Origin: Hesseltinella vesiculosa | Taxonomy: Eukaryota; Mucoromycota; Mucoromycetes; Mucorales; Cunninghamellaceae | Direction: 5' to 3' | DNA length: 64,000 bases | Assembly: GCA_002104935.1 (NCBI GenBank) | Contig: MCGT01000001.1 | Location: 496,001 to 560,000, forward strand | Part shown: piece by piece, positions 1 to 11,996 of the stretch | Numbering within the stretch: position 1 is the first letter of the stretch | How the letters are laid out: every line of letters begins with the position of its first letter | Notes under the pieces: model-generated | The model's database searches: none | What the model saw: the letters and a program-made list of their open reading frames with translations, nothing else | What the model was told of the DNA's origin: nothing | Made by a program: the position numbers and the translations under genes

Positions 1-1390
1 AATGCCCAAACCAAAAAAAAAAAAAAAAAAAAACCATCATACTGAGCAGATCAAATCAACAGGATTTCATCAAAACGCATTGGAACTCAACTCCTTCCTC
101 ATGCACTCGATTTGAGATTGGTCGCTTGAAATTTACCATCTTCTGTTCATGTCCTTGTCCCACTTGGAAGAGATGTTGAGTTCGAAAGCTTACACAAGTG
201 TGAGTCAGAATACAAAGCTGATCAACGTTAGCTGGACCACTGCTATACCGGTAGATCGATTTGGTTGTTTTGGCCTCAAAGGTTTAAATTAAATATTGAG
301 CCATTGCAAACTTCACGTCGATCTGTTTACTATGTCTGTCAAAAAAACCGTGTGTTTTCCTATATGCGCCTCCTCTGCGCCAAATTCGGATCCTTTGGCT
401 GAGATTTTGGCTGTGCCTTTTTCTTGTTGAATACAGCCTTGGCCCTTGCTGAAGCTTCAACTTCAGTAGACCATGTTGAAGAGTACGTATATGAAATCCC
501 ACATAAAGCCTCAAACATCACCTTCAATGCCAACAAAAGTAAAAAAAGACCGAGGCAGCCGAATGCACATGGATTCTCAAACAAAAAGCTGGAGGCGCAA
601 CCGTTGACCAAAAAAAAAAACAACTCAAAACCAGAGTGGGTTCGAAAAAAGAAGTGGTGATTTTGCCGGCAGAGTCTCCAGGACACATTATAAACCGCCA
701 CTTTTTTTTTAAGATAAACCCACTCTGTTCGCAAAACAACGTGCCACGGTATAATCAAAATGGTTTTGAGCTTTTTTTTTTTTTTGGTCAACCGCCGTCT
801 TTTTTTTTTTTTTTTACTATTGTTGGCATTGAAGGTGATACTTGATGCTCTATGCGGGCTTTCATAGCCAGTTTAATACGCTATCACCTGCGCATCGAGC
901 GCGTAACATCGCCATAAAAAAAACGACATTTCTTTCTTCTTCAACACCCAGTGCCTGTGCATTTGTTCATAAGGAACTTGCACCAGCATCTTTTTTTTTT
1001 TATCTTTGCTGCGCACTAGCGTTGGGTTGCCCTTGGATCGACCTGGTCAAATCCAAAAACATCTTCTACAGAACTGCAGCAAATTATGCATGAAACGTAC
1101 CCACGAAGAGAATTGGTCATGGCTAAAGGCACAGCTCTTAAGGACTGACAAAAGGATAAGTTAGAGCCCCGCCAAGATCCACAGGATGCATGGAATAAAT
1201 GGCCCATGTCATATGTTGAACAGAGACGAATCGGTTTTCTCACTTATCTGTTTACTTCATGTCTACCGCAGGCTGTAGGCCCGTCATGTGGCTTGTTTCA
1301 AAACTCCGAATGCGAGCTGTGAAAAAAAAAAAAAAGGGCGTTGCAGCTCTTTTTCTTCTTGACAATTTTTTTATTTTTATTATTTGAAGC
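1..1390. other. Left flank without a recognised gene
   Basis: No conserved coding region was recognised before the eIF5B start codon. The stretch is AT-rich with many A and T runs. It holds the fold-back repeat listed separately, and presumably the eIF5B promoter and leader in the last few hundred bases. The short open frames here are dominated by poly-K or poly-F translations of homopolymers and look non-coding. A terminal exon of an upstream gene entering from the left edge cannot be excluded. Confidence 0.6.
493..863. repeat. Fold-back (imperfect inverted repeat) element
   Basis: The segment from about 493 to 660 reappears as its reverse complement from about 698 to 863, around a short centre near 661-697. 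Matching blocks in order are ATCACCTTCAATGCCAACA, a run of A ending in GAC, GGTTGACC with a long A run, CTCAAAACC, AGAGTGGGTT, and AAGTGG. Each arm carries one insertion of about 30 nt that the other lacks, so the arms have diverged. The structure resembles a fold-back or MITE-type element. No transposase frame lies inside it, and it shares no obvious sequence with the other repeat family in this window. No clear target-site duplication was seen. Confidence 0.6.
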
Positions 1391-4300
1391 ATGGGTAAAA
1401 AGAAATCCAACAACAAGAAAAAGGACGACTACTGGGACGAAGCTTTCGAAGAAGATGCTGCCATTATGGAACAACCTAAAGGGTCCGATGACGAAAACGA
1501 TTTCGCCCAGCGGTCAGCCAACTTTTCAGCTCTAGCTGAAGAAGGTGGTGACGATTCTGAAGATGGGTAAAGCATGAAAACATGATGACCACAGTACAAT
1601 TTGCAAAATCGAAGGCTGATCCTGACATGATATATTGCCTTGTTTTTTTTCATGTCAATAGTTTGATGGCCATGGTGAACAAGGCTGCAAAGAGCAAAGT
1701 CAAGAAAAACAAAAAGAAGAAGCAGCAATTGTCTGACGATGACTTTAATGAGCCTCCCCCCCCTCCTCCTCCTGCGGCCGATTCCGAAGGCGATGACGAC
1801 TACATGATGTCCATGGCGTCCAACAAGAAGAATAAGAAGAAGAAGAACAAGCTCGACATTCCTTTGCCCATGGAGACGCCGAAGGCTTCCGAGCCAGCTG
1901 AAGAACCTACCCGCATCCTGACCAAGAAGGAAAAGGAAAAGCTCAAGAAGGAACGTGCCAAGGAAGCCAAACGTCTTGCCGCCGAAGAAAAGAAGAAAAA
2001 GCAAGCTGATGAGGACGCCGAATTCGATCGTTTGCTTGGTACTGAAGACCAGCCTGAAGCAGCCGATGACGAGCCAGCGACTAAATCCAAGTCACAATTG
2101 AAGAAGGAAAAGTTAAAGAAGAAGGCTGCTGCTGCCGCCGCTGCTGCTGACGAACCTGCTCCTCCTCCACCCGCGGTGGAAACCCCTATTCTGCCTCCTG
2201 GTGGCAAGGGCAAGAAGGGCAAGGCTGGTGTTGCTGCACTGCGTGTAAGTTTCATTCACTCACACATGGAAAATGTATCACCTTTTGGCTCACAGGCGTT
2301 ATTTTTTTTGATGTCTAGAAAATGCTTGAAGCCCAGAAAATTGCGGAAGAAGAAGCCAAGCGCAAGGAAGAAGAAGAACGTTTGATCCGTGAAGAGGAAG
2401 AACGTCTCTTGGCTGAAGAAGAAGAACGCCTTGAGCAAGCCCGTCTCGCCAAGAAAGAACGTGAAAAGGTAAGGCTCAGCCTACAGCTCAAAGAAACAAC
2501 TTTTTATTCACACGTGTCTTGTTTATCGTGATGCTAGGCCAAGAAGGAGCAACTACGAAAGGATGGCAAGCTGCTGACCAAGGCTCAAAAAGAAGCCCAG
2601 CGTCGTGCTCAAATTCGCAATGAGCAACTGCTAGCCTCCGGTCAAATCAAGATCGCTGCCTTGGATAAGGATGATAATGGTGAAGCTGCAGCTGCCAAAC
2701 CCAAGCGTGTTGTCTATGGCAAGAAGAAGAGGGGCCCCTCCAAGGCTGAACTTGATAAGCAAATGGAGGAAGAGCGTAAACGCAAAGAAGAAGAAGAACG
2801 TAAACGCAAGGAGGAGGAAGCCAAGAAACAAGAATCTGAAGAATGTAAGCTAGGCCAGTAGAGAAGGGGAAACAGGAGAACCTCACTGACCGTCTTTGAT
2901 GTTCGTTTTATCTGTTCAGCCTCTGACGATGATTGGGAAAAGGCTGCTGACACCAGTGAAGATGAAAAGGAACCTGAGCCTGCCAAGAAGGAAGAATCTG
3001 GCGTCAAATCCGATTGGGAAGACGAAGATGAATCCGAAGAAGAGTCTACCCCTGCTAAACCTGCCGCCAAACCCTCCGCTAAACCTGCCGCCAAATCTGC
3101 TCCTGCTCCTGCCAAGGGCAAGAAGCAACAAGCCGAATCTAGCGACGAAGATTCCGAGGATGACTCGGATGACGATGACGAATCGGATGACGATAGCGAT
3201 TCTGACGATTGGGACTCGGATGACAGCTCAGAAGAAGAACTCACTGCCGCTCAGAAGCAAGCCCTCGTACGCAAGGAGGAAGCTGCTGCCCGCCGTGTTG
3301 AACGTCAACAAGCTGCCATGGCTGCTCGTTCAAAGGATGACCTGCGTTCCCCCATCTGTTGTATTTTGGGTCACGTCGATACTGGTCAGTCCCTAGCTCT
3401 CATCCACGACCTTTTTTTTTTTTTTTTTTTTTTTTTTTGGCTAACTCTTCTTTTATTTCCACTCGCTGCAGGTAAAACCAAGTTGCTCGATAAGATCCGT
3501 CAAACCAATGTGCAAGAAGGCGAAGCAGGTGGTATTACACAGCAAATTGGTGCCACTTATTTCCCTGCCGATGCCATTGAAAAGAAGACGGCTGTGTTGG
3601 GTGAGGGCCGCGTTGAAAAGCTCAAGGTGCCCGGTCTCTTGGTGATTGATACCCCCGGTCACGAATCTTTCACCAACCTGCGTACTCGTGGTAGTTCGCT
3701 CTGTAACATCGCTATTCTCGTTGTCGATATCATGCACGGTCTGGAACCTCAAACAATCGAATCCATCCGCTTACTTCGTGATCGCCGCACCCCCTTCATT
3801 GTTGCCCTCAACAAGATTGATCGTCTCTTCCAATGGGACTCTACCCCTGACAACTCCTTCCAAGACTCATTGGCTAAGCAGAAGAAGAGCGTGCGTGATG
3901 AATTCGAAACGCGTGTGCAACAAACCAAGTTGCAGTTTGCTGAACAAGGTCTCAACGCCGAGCTCTACTACAACAACAAAAACTTTGCCAAATATGTGTC
4001 TCTTGTACCCACCTCTGCCCACACGGGTGAAGGTGTGCCCGATATGCTCAATCTTTTGGTCAACCTCACTCAATCGCGCATGAGCGACAAGCTCATGTAC
4101 ATCACCGAGCTGGAATGTACCGTCCTCGAAGTCAAGGTGATTGAAGGTCTCGGTACAACCATCGATGTGGTCCTGGTGAATGGCTGGCTTCACGAAGGAG
4201 ATAAGATTGTTGTGTGTGGTTTGAACGGCCCGATTGTTACCCAAGTCCGTGCGCTGCTGACGCCTCAGCCTCTTCGTGAATTGCGTGTCAAGTCACAGTA

Positions 4301-5237
4301 TGTTCATCACAAGCAAATCAAGGCAGCCATGGGTGTGAAAATCTCTGCTCCTGATTTGGAAAAGGCCATTGCCGGCTCCCGCTTGTTGGTGTGTGGCCCT
4401 GATGACGATGAAGACGAATTGATGGACGAAGTCATGTCTGATTTGACTGATCTGATGACCAACATTGACCGCACTGGCCATGGTGTGTGGGTGCAAGCCT
4501 CCACTCTTGGTGCGCTTGAAGCCCTGCTCGAATTTTTGCGTACGTCCAAGATCCCGGTCGCCGGTATCAACATTGGTCCTGTGCACAAGAAGGATGTGGT
4601 GAAGGCCAGTGTCATGCTGGAAAAGGCTCGTGAATACGCCATGATGCTCTGTTTTGACGTCAAGGTCGACAAAGACGCCGAAGACATGGCCGATGATATG
4701 GGCTTAAAGATCTTCAAGGCTGACATCATTTACCACTTGTTTGATCGCTTTGTCGAATACCGCGAAGCCATGCTGGAGCAAAAGCGCAAGGATCAAGCCC
4801 CTGAAGCTGTCTTCCCTGCTGTCTTGCGCATGGTCCCTGGCGCTATCTTCAACAAGAAGGATCCTATCATTATCGGTGTTGACATTGTCGAAGGTGCTTT
4901 GCGCGTCGGCACTCCTCTTTGTGTTGTCCGTGCCAACCCTGACACCAAGGAAAAGGAAATTATTAAACTGGGCAAGGTCACCTCCATCGAACAAAACCAT
5001 AAGTCCATGGAAATTGTCAAGAAGGGCCAAGCTGGTGGCGGCGTTGCTATCAAGATCGAATGTGCCGTCTACGAAACCCCCAAAACCTTTGGCCGTCACT
5101 TGGAAGAGAAGGATGAAATCTACTCTCGCATCACCCGTGGCTCCATCGACATTCTCAAGGAATCCTTCCGCAAGGACATGACGAAGGAAGACTGGGCTCT
5201 GGTTGTCAAGCTCAAGAAGACGTTGAACATTGAATAG
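1391..5237 (+). CDS. FUN12: Eukaryotic translation initiation factor 5B (IF2 family GTPase)
   Basis: eIF5B is the ribosome-dependent GTPase that joins the 60S subunit to the 48S complex. Exons 1391-1566, 1662-2244, 2319-2468, 2538-2844, 2920-3384 and 3472-5237 give 1148 residues, in the usual fungal range. The N-terminal half is a long, highly charged Lys/Glu/Asp region with a poly-Pro tract, typical of eIF5B and dispensable in yeast. The G domain follows: GHVDTGKT (interrupted by the last intron), [21 protein letters not shown] and a SAH-type G5. Domains II to IV continue to the C-terminus. The start [15 protein letters not shown] matches the family N-terminus. Introns 1-4 interrupt the low-complexity part. 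The fifth has a multiple-of-three length and no stop codon (see findings). Cytosolic; constitutive expression is expected. Confidence 0.96.
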
Positions 5238-8200
5238 ATTGATTTCCCACTTCATTTTTTTTTTTTTTCATTGTGCATCACCCCTTTCTAGTTTTTTTAT
5301 TTTCTCTCCTCCTTTGTATGCCTGTGTCTGCTGTATTCCATTGATTTGTACATTGCTTTTTATTTCTTTTTCTTATTATCTTGTACTCGTACGATTTTTA
5401 CATGGCCCCCTTATGACAAAGTAAAATGCAACCGCTTGAACTTACTCAAACCTCTCTTCAGCAACTCTATGTTCTTCACGTGATCATCCAAATCGACTAG
5501 TACCTCCTTCTACCCAGTGCCGCAAGGCAACTGGTTATCACCCTTCTGACTGGTCTTTCTGCTGTCCAGGAGAGTTGTACATTTAATGTTATTTTTCATC
5601 ATTATGAACTGATTTGGAACAATTTTGCGCTGGAGGTGTTGATCAGATCGGCTGGGTTTTCATTTTTTAAGCTGAGGAATCGGAGGTGTCCAAGCGACAC
5701 TGACGAAACGTTGGCTGAGCAACCTTCACCAATCGATCTGTTTTTTGGGGGGTAACATTGCGATTTATGGATTTGAGAGCTTGCGCAAAGGCCACGTCGA
5801 TCCCATCACTCAAAAGGGCTGTGCAGCCTTCGGTTGCTGGCCATGCAATCAAGGCAATGGTGAGCAAAGCAGGTGCCTTTGTCAAAACAGGACATGACCA
5901 AGGTAGTAACAATATTAATTCATCGAATCAGGACTACGGATTTTTAGATTTCTTTGGACAAGGCTGGACGATAGGTCTCGCGTGCGGCCAGGAACAAGAT
6001 GGCCTGCGGAGACTGAATATGGACATCCCATTTCTTTTTCTCATTTTGAAAAAAAAAAAAACAATCGCTGCACAGCCCTTTTGAGCGATTGGATCGACGT
6101 GGCATTTTGAACAAGATCTCAAATTCATCAATCGCGATGTTATTCCAAAAAGCAGATCGATTGGTGAAGGTTGCTCAGCCAACTTTTGGTCAGTTTCGCT
6201 TTGACACCTCCGATTCCTCAGCTTAAAAAACTGAAAAATCGGCTATTTTTGCCAGGGGTATACCCAGCTGGTTTGATCAAAAATCACAATTCAAAATTGC
6301 TTTAAACCAAACCACCCCAAACTTTACACACCACTACGAAATGAGATGCAATGATTGCGTACTTGAAAATAGCAAAGTCCGCAAACGGGCCACGCGTTGG
6401 ATTCACTTTGCCAGGTTCAGGACAGCATGGATTGTGTTTGCTCCAGTGACTGCAAGCGGATGTTTGAAAGGCCGCCGATGTCTGTGTGTGCGTCGGAGAA
6501 TGCCCCTTGCTTGACTTGATGCTTCTTTCAGTGATTGTACTTCAAAACGTACTGTTTTATAGGAGGTTCTTGTCCTTGCGACGGTGGGCACAAGAGATTG
6601 CTGAAGACTCAGGTAGAAAGCGCGGACATCGAGGTCCTTGTCACACAATGCCACAGCAAAAGAAAATATTATATATATTTCAAAATCGAATCGATTCCAG
6701 AATAACATCCTTCCACGCACTGAACAAGGATGCCATTATTTTCGGACACATTGCACAGATTGAAAAAAAAAAAAAAGAAAAAAAAAACTTGCTTAGAGTG
6801 GTGAAACCTGTTTTTTTTTTCACTCTCTCGATTGATCACGAACGTGTAGACTTGCCTCTTGAAAAAGCTACGCATGGAATGCTCCTATTACTGCGGCTGA
6901 TCGCCAGCCACCAGGTGAGGGAGTTTTGCCAATGTCTTTCTTTTTGAAGAACAGGTATGCTTAAAATAACTGGGCCATTGTCAACAAGCGCCCCAGGAAA
7001 AATGCTTGGGGGTTTGTTGACATTGTTTATTTTTGAGTAAGCAATGGGAGATCTCCAAAAAAGGTAGACCCGAGGGAAGACAAATGCTTTTAGAAATGTC
7101 ATGAAAGACTTTAATCCCGCGCAAGTCGACACAGCCTTCTTGAACCCTGTGATGTGAGCTTGAACGGTGACAAGCCTCCTTTTTTGTCATTGACGAGACC
7201 CAGGTCAAAGGTTTGACAAAATAAAATTAAGTCGATGAACAGCGGAAAGGGGGACTGCAAGGTTTTGCGATGTTCTCAATTGAGAAATGAGATGCCTAGC
7301 ATTATAAAAAAAAAAAAAAAAGTTGGATGGGCCAATGTGGAGATTCTGCCTGTCTGGTTCCTAGATTTTCAAGGGAAAAAGTGCAGGATTTGTTGACAGA
7401 ATAAAATAAGCAAAAAGAGGATGGAGACGTTAGAAAATAGAGTATTCGCAGCCCAGTCTGTGCGGATCCTAAACATGGCACGTTAGAAAGTTTGGAGGTC
7501 TGGACGAAAACTTGCGCCTGTTCTATTTTTTATTCACAGATTGTGGCACCATTGGGCTTGTTGCATTTTTGTTTGGGACGATAAAATCACTTGACGATGT
7601 GGTACGAGTCATCGGCGATCTCTTATTGGGATAGTAGTTGTACGACACTCCCAAGGCACAAGTGGGAGAAAAAAAAAACACTTCTGCACCCACGGCTTGT
7701 TTGGGATCCGTTTTCAAAGGGGGTGAGAGTTTAGAGAGGTGCAAAACAAAAAACTTCAATGGGCGTTTTTTTTTTTGTTCTGCTGGGGGTTGCTTTTTTT
7801 TATATTTACCTTTTTGACAACGTTTAGTGTTCATGACCTCATTGATGGTTGGAATTCGGAGAAGCATAAAAGTTGATCCAGTGCTCCCAAAAAAAAAAAC
7901 CATAATTAACACGAGTAAAACATTAAAGCTCATCCAAAAAGATCGAGGCACAAATTAAAAAAGCTTCCCAACTGCAATGAAAAAAAAGAGAGTTTGAACG
8001 CTGCCAACTTTGGCAAGGTCACTACTCTTTTTGGACCATTTGGTGAACAAGAACTTGCTTTCCTATTTCATCGTCACCCCCTTCTTTTTTTGACTTGGAA
8101 GATTCGCTTTAACCAGCCAATCACAACAGGCTAACTTTTTTTTTTTTTTTGACATTGACAAGTGACATCAATTAGCGGTGTGTCACGTCGATTTTTTTTG

Positions 8201-8945
8201 GGTGAAAGATTTAGGAGACTTTTGAGATCGTTTGCTTCCGAGTTGGCCGAGGGTCCATGAATTTTTTTTTTTTTTTTGAAAGAGAGCCTCATACAAGACA
8301 CTGTCCAGGAACCTGTTTGACCTTTTTGCCCATTTGCCACTGAAGATCTGATGGATGAATCCTAGACCAGGAGGTGCTCCTTTTTTATCAGTGAGAGTGT
8401 GGGGGCTGAATCAAAAATGGTGATGTGGGTGTGGGAACAGGTTGTCAGTTTAGACTTGATTCTTGTACAAAACGTTCTTATTTTACACCTGATTGTTTTG
8501 TACCTGTTTTTGTTCGTTTCTCCAAGGTCCTTTGCCCGCTTTAGGTATTGGAATTGGAGGTCGAGGCATTGAAATCCAGAAAAAAAAAAAAAAAAAAAAA
8601 AAGAGGCTGCCTTTTTTATTCCATGAAGCTATCAACAGAAAATAAATTTGAAAATACATCATTCATACAAAGAAAAATAAATAAAAGAAGGTCCAGATGG
8701 TTCCATCATAATTTACAAAATAGGGGAATCCGAGTCATACAATTGATCATACGTAGGAGTAAATCACATAAAAAAAGTAGCGGGGTTTGGGAATGGGAAG
8801 GGCAGAATGAGAATGAGAAACAGGGTATTTGCGCTCAACGCGTCAAGGTATAAAGAAAGAGATGAGGGTGATAGTGGGGCATAGCTTGCTGGCATCTGTT
8901 GTGTGAAGGGAAAAGGGACAGGAATGGGGAAGGAGGAGGGAAGAG
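5238..8945. other. Intergenic region between eIF5B and the bHLH gene
   Basis: About 3.7 kb with no gene recognised. It contains the eIF5B 3' untranslated region at the left, the inverted-arm repeat at about 5620-6300, and the 3' end of the minus-strand bHLH transcript at the right. Stretches between 6300 and 8540 are AT-rich with many homopolymer runs. Open frames of up to about 150 codons exist on both strands, but they are made largely of homopolymer translations and resemble no family. The region shows no tRNA-like B box. Confidence 0.55.
5620..6300. repeat. Inverted-arm repeat element (family R1, copy a)
   Basis: The left arm (about 5620-5835) and right arm (about 6049-6300) are inverted copies, clearly alike over about 190 bp. 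Shared blocks are AAGCTGAGGAATCGGAGGTG, TTGGCTGAGCAACCTTCACC, AATCGATCTG, CCACGTCGATC and CTCAAAAGGGCTGTGCAGC. Both ends finish near a CAAAATTG-like motif. The central 210 bp is unique here. Related single arms occur at 36610-36870, 48321-48576 and 48736-48985, so this is a dispersed family. The layout resembles a non-autonomous terminal-inverted-repeat element. No transposase is visible and target-site duplications could not be fixed by eye. Confidence 0.7.
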
Positions 8946-10051
8946 TTAAGAGGAGTAGGTTTCAAACTTGATGTGCAACGGCATGCCTGGACGTGCTTTG
9001 TCAAAGTGGCAATAGTCATACATTTGCTGTTGAACGGCTGCGGAATGGGGCGTGTCCCAGGATGAGATCATGGTGGGAGGATGGGGCAAGGTGTTGTAAC
9101 CCATACAGGGGCTGGTGGTGGTGCTTGAGGAATCCTGGGGACCAATCGAATCGCCAGCGCTCAAGGACGCGGTTGAGGAAGGAGTGGAGGTGAAGGATTG
9201 GCGAGCCAAGGAGGAGCAGGAAGATTTGGGACTGAGGGATTCACCAAGCATGATATCCAATGGATCGTCGTCCATCATGCTATTCTGATCAAAGTCATAG
9301 AGGCCATCGAGGTCATCTTCGTCGGCATCTCCTAGCGAGGATCCCAAGGGAGAGGTGACTTGGCGCATCAAGCTACGGTTCACACGAGACAGTTCTCGGA
9401 TTTCTTTTTTGTAGCGTTCTTCTTTTTGGATGGTAAGTTTGACTGGAAAAGGGGAAAAAAAAAAAAAAAAACCATGAGTGGTCGGTGTATAAAGCGGGGA
9501 TGGAGCTTTGGCTTACCGAATTCAAGGGTGCGTTCGATAATGGTGCCTTTGGAGGGACGACGGTCATTGTTCAGGTTAGGTAAGGAGTGGGCCAGTTGTT
9601 GAAATTTAGTGTTCAGGTGTTCACGACGGGCACGTTCAATGGCGTTGTGTTCCGCACGACGAGCAGCTTTGTTTTGAGTTCTGAACATAAATGGTGAGTT
9701 CATGCACGGATCTTTTTGAAGCGGCTTACTTTTTTTCGTTGATCATTGGATCATATTCCATCGTATGCTGCAAGCTTGGGTTGTAAGTAGCGTTGGGCAT
9801 CACTGGGACAAGGAGAAAAATAGGGGGGTTGAGTTTCGACGTTCGAGAGCGGAGAAAGGGGTGGGTGGCAACTTACTTTGAGCTTGATACATGAGTTGCT
9901 GCTGTTGTTGCTGTTGCTGGTGGAGCGACGCTTGCTGTTGAAGATGGCGAAGATGTTCAATCTGTTCCGAATGGATTTGCTGCACGTCTTGATCTTCATA
10001 GAACGAGGGAGCAAAGCCGACAGGGTGGTAAGGATTGTTTTGGAGGGACAT
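8946..10051 (-). CDS. Basic helix-loop-helix transcription factor
   Basis: Exons in minus order 10051-9877, 9802-9730, 9680-9517 and 9442-8946 give 302 residues. The second intron is only 49 nt. The N-terminus is Gln-rich (a QQQQQQQQ run near residues 45-55). The bHLH domain lies at about residues 85-160. Its basic region HNAIERARREHL carries the His, Glu and Arg pattern typical of E-box (CANNTG) binders. Helix 2 runs into a heptad-like segment, so it may dimerise through a zipper as Max or SREBP-type proteins do. The C-terminal half is Ser/Thr/Asp-rich and probably disordered or activating. It is likely nuclear. The bHLH match is strong, but target genes cannot be read from the sequence. A TATA-like TTAAATA on the minus strand lies about 80 bp upstream of the ATG. 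Confidence 0.88.
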
Positions 10052-11996
10052 TTTTTTTGTCAAGGATAAGTAAGAAATGAATAGAGAGAAGAGAAGAAGA
10101 AAAAATCCAATGGAAAATCCAATGCATATTTAAGTCAAACGGGGAGAAGCTTCCAGGCTGAGTTTTTTTTTTGGCTACTGTTACACTGTCTTTTTTTGAT
10201 GTGTTGCCTTGGTCACGGGAGGCACAAGCGTCAACTTTTTTTTTTTTTTTTTTTGCTCCCATCTCTCATAATCGATCCATCCCCCCTTTTTTTTCATTTG
10301 TTTGTGTACAAGCATGTCAACAAGGTGATGTTTAAACTGTCCGTGTAAAAAAGATGGGCCAGTCTAGAGTGACAAAAAGTGACAACCGAAAAAAAAAAAC
10401 CAGTTTTTTTTTTTTGCTGTTCATTTTTGGTTACTAGCATAAGCTGACCATGATTTTGGAACCTTCATTGGTTATTTAACATGTTCAGAGGGGAAAACTG
10501 GATCTTTCCTTTATGGATTTTGATCCATGGTCTTTTACCATGTCCTGGCATCTGTGTAGCAAAGAAAAAAAGGTCCCTTTCCGATGATGAACGAGGGTTC
10601 CTTTTTTTTTATTTTTTTATTTGATTGACAGTGCGGTTCCGATAAAAAAAGTGGCCTTGCTTCTTTTTTTGCTCTTAAACATGGTTGTGATACTTTGGTG
10701 AAGCCTCCCTGAGGAGGGCAATAGAGAGCTAAGTGAGGTCTGAGACAGAGAGATGCTGACCCATTTCTGGAAAGTTGACGCACGGAAAGCCTTTTTTAGC
10801 ATCTCCTTGACCCTCCTAGGTAACATTGGGTTGTACGACCTCTTTTGAAAAAAGACAGCAAGGTTCCAGTGAAGGGGAACATTGCCAAGCCTTTTTTTTT
10901 TTTTTAGCTGTTCGGAACGAAGCATCCGATAGAAAAGAATGAGATTGTGTCGTTTCTCCTTAATGCCCAATGAGACTAAATCGCTGGTAAAATGATCCTC
11001 TTCCGCTGTGTTATCCCGTCCTTTCGAACAAAAAAAATAAAAAGGCTTTTTATTTTTTTTGAAACGGAATTGACAACATGACCAAAGAAAGAGAGAGAGA
11101 ACGAGATGGGTCTCGATCCTTTTTTCTGGGAAGATGGACAGAGCCGAGAGGACAGAGAGGGGGGGGGGGTGATGACAGAAAGCTAGATTTGTTGACAAGG
11201 TCTTTCCCAAAATCACAGCGTTATTCCGTAAACCAAAATTTCGGGGTGCACGAGCCTTCCCTTGATCGTGTATTTTAAAACTCATTTGAGAACTTTGGTC
11301 AAATTGGAACGTCACAAAAGGAATATCTCTGAACCCATGATGACGAGGTTGAAATGAGTTGGTGACCAAGACAATGACAAAAGGAAAAATAAAAAGCCAA
11401 CGGATTGAAAAGGAAAACCCGAAGGTGCTACAGATATCTGAAGCCCTTGACTGTTTCTTTCAATTCTTGGGGTGGGACAATGTGTATCGACCCTCCACTT
11501 TTTCCGGGTTTACATGAAGGAAGATCATGCCGGTGGTGCTGGTGAAAAATGATTTGTTGGATGAGATTAGAAAACGTTAAAATATCCCATGCATGCCGAG
11601 CATCCAAGGCCAAAATAAAATCCCTCAACATTTCATAAACAACCGTTACTGATATACATTTTTTTTTTATTCGTGGCAAAGAATTTTTTTTTCATTGCAA
11701 GCAATAAAAAAAAAAGAAAAGAGAAACAGCAAAAGGTGATGCGATAAAAAAAGGTATAAATCAAAAAAAAAAAATGCAATGGGGTTTGTGAGTGTTCACA
11801 TCCTCCCTGACCATTCAGGGCAGGCATAGGTGTTGGGACAAAAAGAAAAAAAGGAAATGCAAAAAAAATAGACAGGGTATGAGCCACGCACCAAGCAGAG
11901 GAGAAAAAGAGGCTGACAACCAGTGATGACCATAAAAAAAAAGACGATGTACAACATAAAGCATGAGGAGGAAGATAAAACGACGAGATCAACAAG
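10052..11996. other. Spacer between the bHLH and C2H2 genes
   Basis: The right end should contain the C2H2 gene's 3' untranslated region and the left end the bHLH promoter. The middle holds a long minus-strand open frame, listed separately as doubtful. Poly-A and poly-T runs are frequent. No conserved domain, RNA gene or repeat copy was recognised. Confidence 0.5.
10617..11369 (-). other. Long orphan open reading frame of uncertain status (250 codons)
   Basis: An uninterrupted frame of 250 codons on the minus strand, in the spacer upstream of the bHLH gene. The predicted protein is Lys-, Ser-, Leu- and Phe-rich, with several short poly-Lys stretches that come from A runs. I recognise no domain, signal or repeat. 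Its length is more than expected by chance at this base composition, but the homopolymers lengthen it by excluding stop codons. It may be non-coding, an untranslated leader, or a lineage-specific gene. Confidence 0.15.

Noticed and set aside
6486..6947. Plus-strand open frame of 153 codons downstream of eIF5B
   Set aside because: Largely homopolymer translations (poly-Lys, poly-Phe) without any conserved motif.
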